Positions 1 to 7,799 are shown, counted from the first letter of the stretch. The stretch is 18,963 nucleotides of DNA from JBEKHT01 sp049516595 (GCA_049516595.1 JBEKSY010000049.1:1-18963), one strand, 5' to 3'. Notes: generated by a model from the letters alone, not told the origin. Numbers and translations: made by a program.

Positions 1-102
1 CATCAGCGGCCCCACCAGGGCTATCGCACGCAAGGCCGAACCCCTGCAGAGATCTTCACCAAGCGGGAGACCCAAAATGACACCACAGCAAAGGCCTGAT
101 GT
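1..102 (+). CDS. C-terminal end of an integrase-core (IS481-like) transposase, cut by window edge
   Basis: Frame 1 is open from the first base to a TGA at 100-102. The visible 33 residues begin HQRPHQGYRTQGRTPAEIF. An RPHQGYR...GRTPAEIF tail is typical of the C-terminus of rve-type DDE transposases (IS481 and relatives), just after the catalytic core. The catalytic residues lie outside the window, so activity cannot be judged. An insertion-sequence-like terminus follows directly, as expected if this is the 3' end of an element. The family call rests on a short tail, so the exact IS family is uncertain. Confidence 0.6.
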
Positions 103-135
103 GTCAACACCTATCCGGTACTGGACATACTAGGC
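103..135. repeat. Probable insertion-sequence terminus
   Basis: Directly after the transposase stop lies GATGTGTCAACACC followed by ATCCGGTACTGGACATA. The word ATGTGTCAAC recurs in inverted orientation at about 750-759 (GTTGACACAT), where another transposase remnant ends. TGTCAAC and TCCGG-AC words are common in ends of IS3/IS481-type elements. The exact outer boundary is not defined because the other end of this element is outside the window. Confidence 0.4.
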
Positions 136-238
136 CAGGGTACCCATCGCTTCCTCCTTCGGCTAGTGTTTCAGGAAGCTTATACGCAGCGGCTCGCACT
201 CTCAAGTCCCCCCTTCTCTCCATAGTATCTAAATGAAG

Positions 239-270
239 AACCGAGGATCAAATAGCCTCGGTTTCTTGTT
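239..270 (+). terminator. Intrinsic terminator of the type placed after tRNAs
   Basis: AACCGAGG (239-246) pairs perfectly with CCTCGGTT (256-263) around a 9-nt loop, followed by TCTTGTT. Almost the same hairpin occurs at 7683-7706, directly after a tRNA 3' half. Here no tRNA half is recognisable upstream, so this may be the surviving part of a larger att-like unit. Confidence 0.55.
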
Positions 271-349
271 CATCCGCATCAAACCATCTCATGCAACTTC
301 GGCCAGATTCCCCTGCGATCTTCGTGTTTCTCGTCAGTTCACCTCGCGC

Positions 350-494
350 GGGCTTGTGACCAGCTGGTCCCACGTTCCAGTTCTGGGGGCGCCCCCTCCC
401 CAACCATAGTCCACCAGCAGGCTCGTCCCCATGGCGCTTCGTCCGGTTCTTCCAGAGCCGGCATCTTGGGATGAGGTTTTCGGCTACTTCAGCT
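350..494 (+). repeat. Direct repeat R2, copy 1, containing a degenerate tRNA 3' half
   Basis: This 145-bp stretch aligns with 7800-7943 with about 22 differences and one 1-base gap by my manual count. Its first 47 nt (350-396) align without gaps to the tRNA-Met 3' half at 7627-7673, although the T-stem is imperfect here. The conserved remainder includes CTCCCCAACCAT and GTCCACCAGCAGGCTCGT. Homology to copy 2 ends near 494; decayed IS3 transposase sequence is recognisable from about 526. Minus-strand ORFs over it are antisense readings of tRNA-like DNA and not credible genes. Confidence 0.65.
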
Positions 495-525
495 GACGAC
501 ACCTGCAGCTGTCCACTATGGGTAG

Positions 526-723
526 GCGCTGCAAATGCGCAAGCAGCGCCAGCACGTCTTGGGCCGGGCTTACCAGGCCCATACCGAACGCTTCGTCCGT
601 GGCCGTCCGATCCCGCCAGAGCTTCCCGTGGCGGTCTGGATTAATCCGCTGACCGAGGGTGTCGCCCGCCCGGGTCTGGTGACCGTGCTCACGCTACCTC
701 TTGACATGCTCAAGCTACACTAA
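526..723 (+). pseudogene. IS3-family transposase, C-terminal fragment
   Basis: The frame runs from just after an in-frame TAG at 523-525 to TAA at 721-723. It reads ...HVLGRAYQAHTERFVRGR then PIPPELPVAVWINP. The pattern AYxAHPERFVRGRPxPPxLPxAVWINPP is the usual C-terminus of IS3-family (IS150/IS2-like) OrfB transposases; here the family P of HPERF is T. The DDE catalytic core is absent, so only the last roughly 60 residues remain. An IS-end-like sequence lies about 25 bp downstream. The fragment sits beside repeat copy R2, so an insertion followed by deletion is likely. Confidence 0.75.
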
Positions 724-744
724 ACTCCAGAGGAGGTTGTCTCA

Positions 745-775
745 GAACCGTTGACACATTCCGGACAGTTACCCA
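745..775. repeat. Probable right end of the IS3-family remnant
   Basis: CCGTTGACACATTCCGGAC lies 25-45 bp after the transposase stop, where the terminal inverted repeat of an IS3-type element is expected. GTTGACACAT is the reverse complement of ATGTGTCAAC near the transposase tail at the left edge. The exact base at which the element ends is not fixed. Confidence 0.4.
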
Positions 776-831
776 CATGCCTTCTCGACCAGGCTCTGTG
801 TTTAAGTGCTAGACTAGATGTTGAGTGTGTT

Positions 832-851
832 CCGCCCCTCAGCCGGGGCGG
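832..851 (+). promoter_or_regulatory. Perfect 7-bp hairpin in the region upstream of the LuxR gene
   Basis: CCGCCCC (832-838) and GGGGCGG (845-851) form a perfect stem with a 6-nt loop. No T-tract follows on either strand, so it is not a standard intrinsic terminator. It lies 140 bp upstream of the chosen start of the regulator gene and could be a leader hairpin or an operator. The function is a guess. No convincing promoter was found between 776 and 990. Confidence 0.25.
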
Positions 852-990
852 GCCTCGGGTGGATGAGAGCGGCCTGGCTTCCCTGTGCGCGTCGAGGTAG
901 TGGTTGGGCAGGGACGGTGTCCCTGGTGATCGAGATGTGTTCCGGCGCGCGAGGGGGCGGCCACCGGGGCCGTTCGGAAGAGGCCCTTCT

Positions 991-3720
991 GTGCCCGAAG
1001 GACTCCGCAGAACGAAGCTGTTCAGACCGCTGGTCCGCCGCTACCTTGTCCCGCGCAGGCGGCTGACCGCCCGGTTGGAGAGTCAGCGCCAGGCAGGCAT
1101 CCGCTTCGCATTGGTCTCGGCGCCGGCGGGCTCCGGCAAGTCCACCCTGGTCAGCCAATGGACGGGCAGCACGGACCTGCCGACGGCTTGGCTCACCCTG
1201 GATAAGGGGGACAACGACCCGGTCCGCTTCTGGCGATACCTCCTGGCCGCGCTTCGAACCGCGGAACCACGGCTCGGGGCGGGCCTCGAAGGACCGCTTA
1301 GCTCCTTGCCACCTCCCCCGATTGCCAATGTCGTGACTGAGTTGATCAACGACATCATCGAGGTCGGTGCAGAAGTCTTCCTCGTGCTTGAAGACTATCA
1401 CTTGATCGAAAACCCTGAAGTGCAAGCCAGTGTCGATTCACTTCTCGAGAACCTTCCGCCGCAACTCCACCTTGTCATCACAACACGTTCAGACCCTCCC
1501 CTGCGCCTGGCCCACCTCCGCGGGCAGGGGTCGATGGCAGAAGTCCGCGCAGAGGACCTGCGGTTCACGCCCGAAGAAACAGCCGCGTTCGTTGACTTGA
1601 TGCGCCTCGATCTGACCACGGAAGACGTCCTCTCTTTGGGGCAGCGAACGGAAGGGTGGATCACCGGACTGCAGATGGCGGCTCTCTCCCTGCTCGAGGA
1701 ACCCGACCGCCACGCCTTCATCCAGGCCTTCCAGGGTGACGACCGACATGTCGCGGACTACCTGATCGAGGAGGTCCTCCAGCACCAGCCGCCGGAAGCC
1801 CAGCGCTTCCTGCTGCAAACGTCTATCCTGGGCCAACTCAGCGCACCGTTGTGCGATGCGGTTACCGGGGGACAGGACGGTGCGGAGATGCTCCAGGCGC
1901 TCGAGCACGCCAACCTGTTCATCTTCCCGCTCGACAACCGCCGGGAGTGGTTCCGCTACCACACCCTGTTCGCCCATCTGCTCCGGCGCCGCCTCGTCCA
2001 GGCGGAGGGTGAAGAGGTGGTAGGCCGGCTCCAGTCACGAGCCCTGACCTGGATCGAGGGCCACAGGCCGGTTGCCGAGGCGATCGACTACGCGCTCGAT
2101 TGCTCGATGTACACGTTCGCTGCGGACCTGATGGTGGTGAAAGCCGGACTTTTCTTCACCGGGGGGGAATTGAATACGCTCGTGAATCTGGCCGGCCGCC
2201 TGCCCAAGAACCTCGTCGCTGAGCGCCTCCCGTTGGGCTGCGCCCTGGCGTGGGCGGCCCAGGCCGCCGGTCATCCCACAGAGGCGGAGCACTACATCCG
2301 CCTAGTCGAGCGGCGGGCCGGAAGGTCTGTCGACGATTTCGTGGACAACATTGAGGATCCTTCGCTCGCGCCGCATGCCAGGTCCGCTCTAATCGAGGTT
2401 GCTGTGGCGCGAGCCCGAATCGCCGTCGATCGTTTCGATGTCACTTACGCCTTCCGCGTAGCCGAGCGCCTGCTGCCCTACATGGTTCCCGAGCTAGACA
2501 ATGGACCTGTCGTCTTCAACCTGCCCTCGGCTTACCGTGGGCCGACGCTCTTCATCCTTGGCCTGGCGATGAAGCTTCACGGCGATGTCAATTCGTCCAT
2601 CTCGATGCTAGAGGACAGCGTCGCAGAGGGCAGGCGTGTAGGGAACTCGCACATCGTGGCGCTCGCCTCCGGACACCTAGGGGAAGCGCAAGTCCTGCAC
2701 GGACAGTTGCGCCAAGCTCGGCATACGTGGACCGAAGCGCTCGATATCCCGCCTGAAATGCTCAGGGTATCCGCCTTCTTTGGAATGTCACACATCGGCC
2801 TAGGGAACCTGGCGTGTGAATGGAATGATCTGGAAACCGCCGAAACCCGCCTCCAGGCGGGATTGCAGCAGGGGAGGTGGTGGAACAGTTGGGAATGCCT
2901 GCTCCCAGGGTACCTTGGACTCGCGCGCCTTCGCGCGGCTGCAGGGAACTGGAGCGGAGCATTCCTCGCGTTGGACGAGCTGATGGCCTCGACCCAGGAG
3001 AATCAACAGCTCGTGGGCGCGACCGTCGAATCGCACAGGGCACTACTGTCCCTCCGAAGCGGCGATCTGTCGTCTGCCGTCCAGTGGGCCGACCATTTCG
3101 CACCGGAACGCCCTCGAGACTACATCCTGGCCTGGGAACACGACGCACTCGTGCGTTGCCGTGTCTGGTTTGCCCAAGGCAGGGCGGAGGAATCCCTATC
3201 GCTGTTGGAGCAGATTCTTGGCGACTCGCGCCAGGCCGGACGCCTTGGTCATTGGCTCCAGGCCGCCTGCCTGAAATCGCTTCTCCTGGATGCGGCGCAC
3301 CAGCAGGAGGAGGCCATGCTCGCCCTTCGTTCGGCCCTGGAGGTCGCTCGACCAGAAGGTTACCTCCGACTGTTTGTGGACGAGGGGGAGAAACTGAGAC
3401 CATTGCTGCACAAGGTCGTCAGTGCCTCCGCTCATGATGACCTTGGGATGTACGCCAATAGCATCCTGCAGGCTTATGGCCCGCCCTCCAGAAAGCCCAC
3501 CGCAGCCCAGGACCTCGTCGAACCGTTAACAGACCGCGAGCTGGAAGTGTTGGGTTACATGGCTCAGGGGATTCCCAACCTTCAGATCGCCAAGTCCCTT
3601 TACATCTCCCCGAACACCCTCAAGGCTCATTGCAAGAGCATTTTCGCCAAACTACACGTCCACACTCGCCTTCAGGCCGTCAACAAAGCAAAGAAAGCCA
3701 GCTTGATCCGCGAGGGCTAG
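991..3720 (+). CDS. MalT-like LuxR-family transcriptional activator with STAND ATPase domain
   Basis: The product is about 909 aa, the usual size for MalT-type regulators. The N-terminus LRRTKLFRP and LVPRRRL is the family opening. Walker A is APAGSGKS (residues 44-51) and Walker B is LVLEDYH (131-137, acidic residue D135). A long helical TPR-like middle region follows. The C-terminal 66 residues form a LuxR helix-turn-helix (LTDRELEVLGYMAQG, then IAKSLYISPNTLKAH). Such proteins bind ATP and an inducer, multimerise and activate transcription. I chose GTG at 991 because GGAAGAGG lies 7 nt upstream and the family N-terminus starts there; a TTG at 904 is possible but adds a low-complexity stretch unlike the family. 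The gene has its own terminator. The exporter genes downstream on the same strand are a possible target by proximity only. Confidence 0.9.
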   Translation: MPEGLRRTKLFRPLVRRYLVPRRRLTARLESQRQAGIRFALVSAPAGSGKSTLVSQWTGSTDLPTAWLTLDKGDNDPVRFWRYLLAALRTAEPRLGAGLEGPLSSLPPPPIANVVTELINDIIEVGAEVFLVLEDYHLIENPEVQASVDSLLENLPPQLHLVITTRSDPPLRLAHLRGQGSMAEVRAEDLRFTPEETAAFVDLMRLDLTTEDVLSLGQRTEGWITGLQMAALSLLEEPDRHAFIQAFQGDDRHVADYLIEEVLQHQPPEAQRFLLQTSILGQLSAPLCDAVTGGQDGAEMLQALEHANLFIFPLDNRREWFRYHTLFAHLLRRRLVQAEGEEVVGRLQSRALTWIEGHRPVAEAIDYALDCSMYTFAADLMVVKAGLFFTGGELNTLVNLAGRLPKNLVAERLPLGCALAWAAQAAGHPTEAEHYIRLVERRAGRSVDDFVDNIEDPSLAPHARSALIEVAVARARIAVDRFDVTYAFRVAERLLPYMVPELDNGPVVFNLPSAYRGPTLFILGLAMKLHGDVNSSISMLEDSVAEGRRVGNSHIVALASGHLGEAQVLHGQLRQARHTWTEALDIPPEMLRVSAFFGMSHIGLGNLACEWNDLETAETRLQAGLQQGRWWNSWECLLPGYLGLARLRAAAGNWSGAFLALDELMASTQENQQLVGATVESHRALLSLRSGDLSSAVQWADHFAPERPRDYILAWEHDALVRCRVWFAQGRAEESLSLLEQILGDSRQAGRLGHWLQAACLKSLLLDAAHQQEEAMLALRSALEVARPEGYLRLFVDEGEKLRPLLHKVVSASAHDDLGMYANSILQAYGPPSRKPTAAQDLVEPLTDRELEVLGYMAQGIPNLQIAKSLYISPNTLKAHCKSIFAKLHVHTRLQAVNKAKKASLIREG

Positions 3721-3733
3721 CCCTCCTGCGGCT

Positions 3734-3762
3734 CCGGCTCCCTGAGCCGGGGTTTCGCTTTC
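3734..3762 (+). terminator. Intrinsic terminator after the LuxR regulator
   Basis: CCGGCTC (3734-3740), loop CCT, GAGCCGG (3744-3750), then GGTTTCGCTTT. It starts 13 bp after the TAG stop of the regulator and separates it from the exporter operon. Confidence 0.7.
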
Positions 3763-3861
3763 CGCATGTTAACCCCTCCGAACTACCCGCTCGGGCGATG
3801 CGTCGTATCTCCCCCCGTCCTACATTGAACAGGTAGAAGAGATGAACCTCCCGAGGTGAGA

Positions 3862-4107
3862 ATGAGCCCATTGCCGAGGATCTCCAGCCGCGCAATCTAT
3901 CGCATCCGGATCGCCGGCCGAGTCGGAAACGGTTGGGACGACTTCATGACCGATTTGCGGGAGGCTGCGGAAATGCATGGCGACGAGATGGTGACCGTGC
4001 TCACCGGCGCCGTCGCCGATCAAGCCGCTCTGTTTGGCCTGCTATGTCGAGTGCGGGACCTGGGGTTCGTGTTGGTGTCTGCTGAGTACCTGTCGGCTCT
4101 GGAATAG
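3862..4107 (+). CDS. Small conserved protein, VADQAALxGLL family (paralogue 1)
   Basis: An 81-aa protein with no signal peptide or membrane segment. It has an opening YRIRIAGRV, a middle MVTVLTGAVADQAALFGLL and an ending VRDLGFVLVSAEYL. It is clearly paralogous to the 87-aa protein at 5229-5492: both share YR(I/V)RI near the start, VT(V/T)LTG(A/T)VADQAALxGLL in the centre and RDLG(F/V) then L(V/L)S(A/V)E at the end. Short proteins of this pattern are often seen next to membrane or ABC genes in Chloroflexota and Actinomycetota and are normally annotated hypothetical. ATG 3862 is chosen because GAGG (3853-3856) lies 5 nt upstream; GTG 3856 overlaps that site. It is probably the first gene of the operon running to 7275. 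The molecular function is unknown; a regulatory or sensory partner role is inference. Confidence 0.75.
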   Translation: MSPLPRISSRAIYRIRIAGRVGNGWDDFMTDLREAAEMHGDEMVTVLTGAVADQAALFGLLCRVRDLGFVLVSAEYLSALE

Positions 4108-4199
4108 GACCGGGCGACACGCTGGGCTGGACGGCAATGCCGGTTCGAACTGAGAGAGCCACAGCCACTCGCCTGAGAGGCATAGCACAAGGAGGAGTC

Positions 4200-5129
4200 A
4201 TGAGGCTTATCGGATCGCTGAAGCATGTCGGAATGGAGATTCTCAAGGGAGTCGCTGCCGCCCTTATCTCATTCATCGGCCTGGTTTTGGGCGGCATGGT
4301 CACCGCCGCTCTCGGCCTGCCACGAACCGCCATGCCTATGCAGGCGGACTTGAAAACCCTCGTGCCGCTCATGTTATTGTCCGGGATTCTGATTGCCATC
4401 CTGCTGGGAGAATGCTTCCGGAGACTGTATTCCAGATATTGGCATCGGTTTGTCTCGATCCTGCTGTGCACCTACTTGCTCTACTACCTGCTGAACACGC
4501 TGGACGGCTTGCTCTTCTCGCCGCTTCCCAACATGTCTACCAGCATAGTCTCAGACCTGTTCCCGGCCTTGTTTGCCGCCGCCGCCATCGCGCTCCTGTG
4601 GCGGCCGAACCCGGAAGCGCTGCGTCCAGAGGGCGGCCCACGGACCTACCTTTCCTTCTGGAAGCCCTGGGAACTAGCCTGGCGGTTGGCCCTTGCCTGG
4701 CTGATCTTCCCGCCGCTCTACTACCTGGTGGGGAGGGGCGCAGCGATCTTCACGCTACCTTACTACCTGGACCCCAACCTTGGCCTAGGGCTGACCCTGC
4801 CGTCCCTTGGGACGATGATGGCCATGCAGGTCCTCCGCGGGGCATTGTTCCTCCTCGCTGTCGTGCCCATCCTCGTCGCCTGGCGCGGCTCGCGCAACGG
4901 ACTCTGGCTGTGGATCGGCGCTGTTATCTTCGGCCAGATCGCGGCTACCGTGATCCTGCAGGGCTACTGGCTGCCGGCGGGGTTGCGAATCCCGCATAGC
5001 CTTGAGCTTCTTGTTGATTCGGTCATTCAGGCCTACTTTTATGCCCTGCTCCTTGCGCGCCCCTCGAGTCTGGTGATTGAACCCGGCACGCTTGGAGCGC
5101 TCTCCTCACAACACCCTGAAGTCGGCTGA
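4200..5129 (+). CDS. Polytopic integral membrane protein, function unknown
   Basis: A 309-aa protein with roughly eight hydrophobic segments, for example around GVAAALISFIGLVLGGMV, LVPLMLLSGILIAILLG, SILLCTYLLYYLL, LFPALFAAAAIALLW, LALAWLIFPPLYYLV, GALFLLAVVPILVAW and LWIGAVIFGQIAATVIL. I recognise no catalytic motif or named family. The start ATG at 4200 has a strong AGGAGG (4190-4195). It is flanked by the two paralogous small proteins and followed by an ABC-2 exporter, so it may be an accessory membrane component of that system or an independent module with the first small protein. The 71-bp spacing to the small gene upstream fits co-transcription. Confidence 0.75.
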   Translation: MRLIGSLKHVGMEILKGVAAALISFIGLVLGGMVTAALGLPRTAMPMQADLKTLVPLMLLSGILIAILLGECFRRLYSRYWHRFVSILLCTYLLYYLLNTLDGLLFSPLPNMSTSIVSDLFPALFAAAAIALLWRPNPEALRPEGGPRTYLSFWKPWELAWRLALAWLIFPPLYYLVGRGAAIFTLPYYLDPNLGLGLTLPSLGTMMAMQVLRGALFLLAVVPILVAWRGSRNGLWLWIGAVIFGQIAATVILQGYWLPAGLRIPHSLELLVDSVIQAYFYALLLARPSSLVIEPGTLGALSSQHPEVG

Positions 5130-5228
5130 GCCCAGGTCTGCACTGGGCATGCCCGATCTGGCGGGAAACGAGCAGTCTGTGTTCACAGTTGGGCTGGCGA
5201 AGCCGTAAGTGAAGACAGAGGTGCCCCG

Positions 5229-5492
5229 TTGAAAAGGCCCAACCCTCCCTTCCGTGACGACGAACCCGCGCTGTACAGGGTTCGGATCCGTGGCGGCCTC
5301 AGCGCCTCGTTCTCGGACTGGTTGCGTGACGCCGAGGTCAAGGTCGTGCGGGACGGAGACGGGTCGATCGTTACAACCCTGACCGGGACGGTTGCTGACC
5401 AAGCGGCGCTGCACGGCCTGCTGACCTCGTTACGCGATCTGGGTGTCCCCCTTCTTTCCGTCGAACGTCTGGAGAAGGGTACTCGACGGTAA
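5229..5492 (+). CDS. Small conserved protein, VADQAALxGLL family (paralogue 2)
   Basis: An 87-aa soluble protein paralogous to the one at 3862-4107. Its core is VTTLTGTVADQAALHGLL followed by TSLRDLGVPLLSVERL, closer to the common family form (DQAALHGLLxxIRDLGLPLLSV). The start is TTG at 5229, supported by GAGGTG (5218-5223) about 5 nt upstream; no ATG in this frame gives the conserved N-terminus. It ends 41 bp before the ABC ATPase gene, suggesting one transcript. Whether the two paralogues form a heterodimer or act separately cannot be told from sequence. Confidence 0.75.
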   Translation: MKRPNPPFRDDEPALYRVRIRGGLSASFSDWLRDAEVKVVRDGDGSIVTTLTGTVADQAALHGLLTSLRDLGVPLLSVERLEKGTRR

Positions 5493-5533
5493 TCTCGGCC
5501 GAGAGGCGCAAGCTGAGAATTGAGGAGGCTGAA

Positions 5534-6460
5534 ATGCAAAAAGAACCGGTTGTCCAGGTGCAGGACTTTCGGAAAACCTACGGCGACTTCGCGGCCGTAG
5601 ACGGCATCAGCCTGGAGGTATACGCAGGGGAGATCTTTGGCCTCTTGGGGCCGAACGGCGCCGGGAAGACGACTACCTTGGAGAGCCTGGAGGGGCTGCG
5701 CCAGCCGGACGGCGGCAGCCTGAGGATCCTGGGGATGGACCCCGTGCGGCAATTCAAACGGCTGCGCAATCTGATCGGAGTCCAATTGCAGTCGTCTGCC
5801 CTGCCTGGCAACATGACAGCTCGTGAGGCGATGCGGTTTTTCTGCGCCTATCACGGCCTTCCCCCCCGCGATGACCTCTTGGACCGCTTTGGCCTGGGTG
5901 AGAAGAAGAAGACCCAATTTCGCATGCTCTCCCTCGGTCAGCAGCGCCGCCTGGCACTGGCACTGGCCATGGCGCACAACCCCCCAGTCCTCTTCCTCGA
6001 TGAGCCGACGGCCGGCCTGGATGTCCCCGCCCGCATCGAACTGCACGACTTGATGCGCCAGCTGCAGGAAGGCGGGGCGACGATCATTCTGGCGACCCAT
6101 GACATGGCGGAGGCTGAAAAGATGGCCAGCCGGGTCGCCATCATGCTCAAGGGGAAGATTGCTGCAACGGGCAGCCCAACTCAACTGACGGCCAGCGGGG
6201 ACGCGCTGGTCAAGATCTCAGTGGCAACGGAATCTTCCTGCCTGGCTGAGAACGGAGCCGATTTTCCTGGGGTTCGCCGCCATCAGTTCAAGGAAGGGTA
6301 CGCATTGTATTTCAGCAACGACCCAGGCCCGACGGTCACATCGATTCTGGACTATCTGAAGGTCCATCAAGACCGTCTGGTCGATTTGCGAGTGGAGCGC
6401 CCTTCGCTGGAAGAACGTTTCCTGGAGATCACCCACCTCGATCGCCCTGTGGGAGGCTAG
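5534..6460 (+). CDS. ABC-2 type transporter, ATP-binding protein
   Basis: A 308-aa cytoplasmic ATPase that would power the permease encoded 2 bp downstream. Walker A is GPNGAGKTT (39-47), Q-loop Q86, signature LSLGQQRR (132-139), Walker B VLFLDEP (152-158, with D156 and E157), D-loop AGLD (160-163) and H-loop H189. The signature has Leu where most ABC proteins have the first Gly of LSGGQ; other motifs are intact, so it is probably active. The C-terminal third, ending SLEERFLEITHLDRP, is the usual extension of DrrA/CcmA-like ATPases for drug, lipid or polysaccharide export. GAGGAGG lies 5 nt before ATG. The substrate is unknown. Confidence 0.93.
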   Translation: MQKEPVVQVQDFRKTYGDFAAVDGISLEVYAGEIFGLLGPNGAGKTTTLESLEGLRQPDGGSLRILGMDPVRQFKRLRNLIGVQLQSSALPGNMTAREAMRFFCAYHGLPPRDDLLDRFGLGEKKKTQFRMLSLGQQRRLALALAMAHNPPVLFLDEPTAGLDVPARIELHDLMRQLQEGGATIILATHDMAEAEKMASRVAIMLKGKIAATGSPTQLTASGDALVKISVATESSCLAENGADFPGVRRHQFKEGYALYFSNDPGPTVTSILDYLKVHQDRLVDLRVERPSLEERFLEITHLDRPVGG

Positions 6461-6462
6461 CC

Positions 6463-7275
6463 ATGGCTGCTTTTGTTCACCACTTGACCTACGACTTCAA
6501 CAACGGTCTTCGCGACCGCTCGCTCCTGCTGATGAACTACCTCTTTCCCTTGGCTCTGTTCGCCATGCTGGGGGCGCTGCTGGGCAGCATCGACCCGGCA
6601 TTTGGCGAGACGATCATCCCGGCGACGATCATCATGGCGGTCATGTCCAGCATGCTCTTGGGGATGCCCAACCCAATCGTCTCGGCGCGTGAGGCCGGGG
6701 TCTACCGCAGCTTCAAGATCAACGGGGTCCCGGCGGCCTCCATCCTCTCCATCCCGGCGCTCAGCATCCTACTGCACATGATTGTGGTCTCCGCGATCAT
6801 CACGGTGACGGCCGTGCCACTCTTCAAGGCTCATCTGCCAGTCAATTGGGGATACTTCGTCCTGGTCGGGCTGCTCACGATCTTTGCCATGGCCGGCCTT
6901 GGCATGCTTATTGGAGTCATTGCCCCCAACACCCGCGCTACCGTCCTGATCAGCCAGCTCTACTTTGTGCCCTCGATGTTGTTGGCGGGTCTGACGATGC
7001 CCTCCAGCATGCTGCCGGCGGCCATGCGCAGGATTGCAATGCTCCTGCCGGCCACCCATGCGATGAACGCCTTTCAAGCCCTGGCTTTTAGGCTGCCGGT
7101 GGATGGGAACCCAATCAGCTCCCTGCTCGTCCTTCTGGCTGGCGGGCTGACCGCGTTCGGCTTGGCGGTCTTGCTCTTCCAGTGGGACAGCCACAATCTG
7201 CGGCGCGGTCGATCGCCCTTCCTGGCAGTCCTTGCCGTTGTGCCCTACCTCCTGGCTGCCGTTCTCTTCCGGTAG
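6463..7275 (+). CDS. ABC-2 type transporter permease
   Basis: A 270-aa inner-membrane protein with about six hydrophobic segments. The N-terminal part LLMNYLFPLALFAMLGALLG is typical of ABC-2 permeases, as are the mid-protein REAGVYRSFKINGVPAA element (a reductive cytoplasmic coupling region) and a last segment ending VVPYLLAAVLF. It starts 2 bp after the ATPase stop with GGGAGG (6451-6456) upstream, so the two are translationally coupled. Together they would form a (permease)2-(ATPase)2 exporter. No terminator was found after the stop at 7275; the operon runs into mobile-element debris. Confidence 0.92.
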   Translation: MAAFVHHLTYDFNNGLRDRSLLLMNYLFPLALFAMLGALLGSIDPAFGETIIPATIIMAVMSSMLLGMPNPIVSAREAGVYRSFKINGVPAASILSIPALSILLHMIVVSAIITVTAVPLFKAHLPVNWGYFVLVGLLTIFAMAGLGMLIGVIAPNTRATVLISQLYFVPSMLLAGLTMPSSMLPAAMRRIAMLLPATHAMNAFQALAFRLPVDGNPISSLLVLLAGGLTAFGLAVLLFQWDSHNLRRGRSPFLAVLAVVPYLLAAVLFR

Positions 7276-7311
7276 AAACATGCCGATTGGACCGTCCCTG
7301 CACCTGCTCCG

Positions 7312-7380
7312 GGTGTCCTAGCCAAAGACCTCATCCGCCCGAACATTGTCATCACCGGTTGAATATTGATCATGGTATCA
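7312..7380 (+). repeat. Solo insertion-sequence left end, copy A
   Basis: GGTGTCCTAGCCAAAGACC then TCATCCGCCCGA resembles two other places in the window, 16482-16560 and 18120-18190. The third copy lies directly upstream of a transposase pseudogene, which suggests that all three are the left end of one IS family. No transposase follows this copy, so it is an orphan end 37 bp past the permease stop. From here to 7560 I see nothing else. Confidence 0.45.
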
Positions 7381-7559
7381 GCTATCTGTGTGGTCTTCAC
7401 GAACTGCCTCGCCATTGAGCCGGGGACACTCGATACTTGTGTCGTCCAATCCCCGAATCTCCTTTGGGCCGTGGGTGAACCAGAATCAACCTTGACGTGG
7501 GACAATACAGGCGGTAACCTCACAGCAACTCTCGGCCGCGAACCTTGCCAGGCACATCC

Positions 7560-7626
7560 GGACTGCAGAAGAGAGGGCACCCTCAACTGGGTAGAACTGC
7601 TGTCTGAGGGTGCCGCTGCCAGACGA
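7560..7626 (+). repeat. Diverged third copy of the R1 hairpin segment, with a perfect 10-bp inverted repeat
   Basis: GGCACCCTCA (7576-7585) pairs perfectly with TGAGGGTGCC (7605-7614) across 19 nt. This aligns with the hairpin CCTCAAAC...GTTTGAGG that stands at the same distance before the tRNA half in the 110-bp repeat R1 (12335-12363 and 16669-16697). The primary sequence has drifted but the stem is kept and even longer, which suggests that the structure itself matters. Confidence 0.5.
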
Positions 7627-7674
7627 GGGCTCATAACCCGGAGGTCGCTGGTTCGAGTCCAGCCCCCGCTACCT
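7627..7674 (+). repeat. tRNA-Met (CAU) 3' half, att-site copy 1
   Basis: The 48 bp are identical to 16715-16762. They contain an anticodon loop CTCATAA (anticodon CAU), the 3' anticodon stem CCCGG, variable AGGTC, a perfect T-arm GCTGG-TTCGAGT-CCAGC, the acceptor 3' strand CCCCGCT and then ACC. The 5' side of the anticodon stem is only partly complementary, and no D-arm or acceptor 5' strand (expected AGCGGGG) lies upstream. It is therefore not a functional tRNA gene. A tRNA 3' half starting in the anticodon stem is the classic signature of a tyrosine-recombinase attachment site. Confidence 0.8.
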
Positions 7675-7682
7675 CAAGCCAA

Positions 7683-7714
7683 AACCGAGGCATTTGAGCC
7701 TCGGTTCTGTTTTG
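7683..7714 (+). terminator. Intrinsic terminator after the tRNA 3' half
   Basis: AACCGAGG (7683-7690) pairs with CCTCGGTT (7699-7706), then CTGTTTTG. It lies 9 bp after the tRNA half and matches the stem at 239-263, suggesting that tRNA end plus terminator moved as one unit. Confidence 0.7.
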
Positions 7715-7799
7715 TGCGACCTCGTTGTGCCACGCCAAAGCACCTCAATTCTCGAGGATTCAAGCGTTTCAAGAGAGACAGCTGGTTAATCAGCTCGTA

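Noticed and set aside
248..502. Minus-strand ORF with NLIPRCRLWKNRTKR, similar to the one at 7674-7994
   Set aside because: The similarity is explained by the DNA repeat R2 with its tRNA-like segment; the frames differ at their ends and no start site is credible.
2762..3403. Long ORFs on the other strand and frames within the LuxR gene
   Set aside because: They are shadows of a high-GC gene; only the plus-strand frame carries the ATPase and helix-turn-helix motifs.
7560..7674. Integron attC site near the integron-like integrase fragment
   Set aside because: The core sites RYYYAAC and GTTRRRY are not found in the right arrangement; a tRNA-type att site explains the sequence better.
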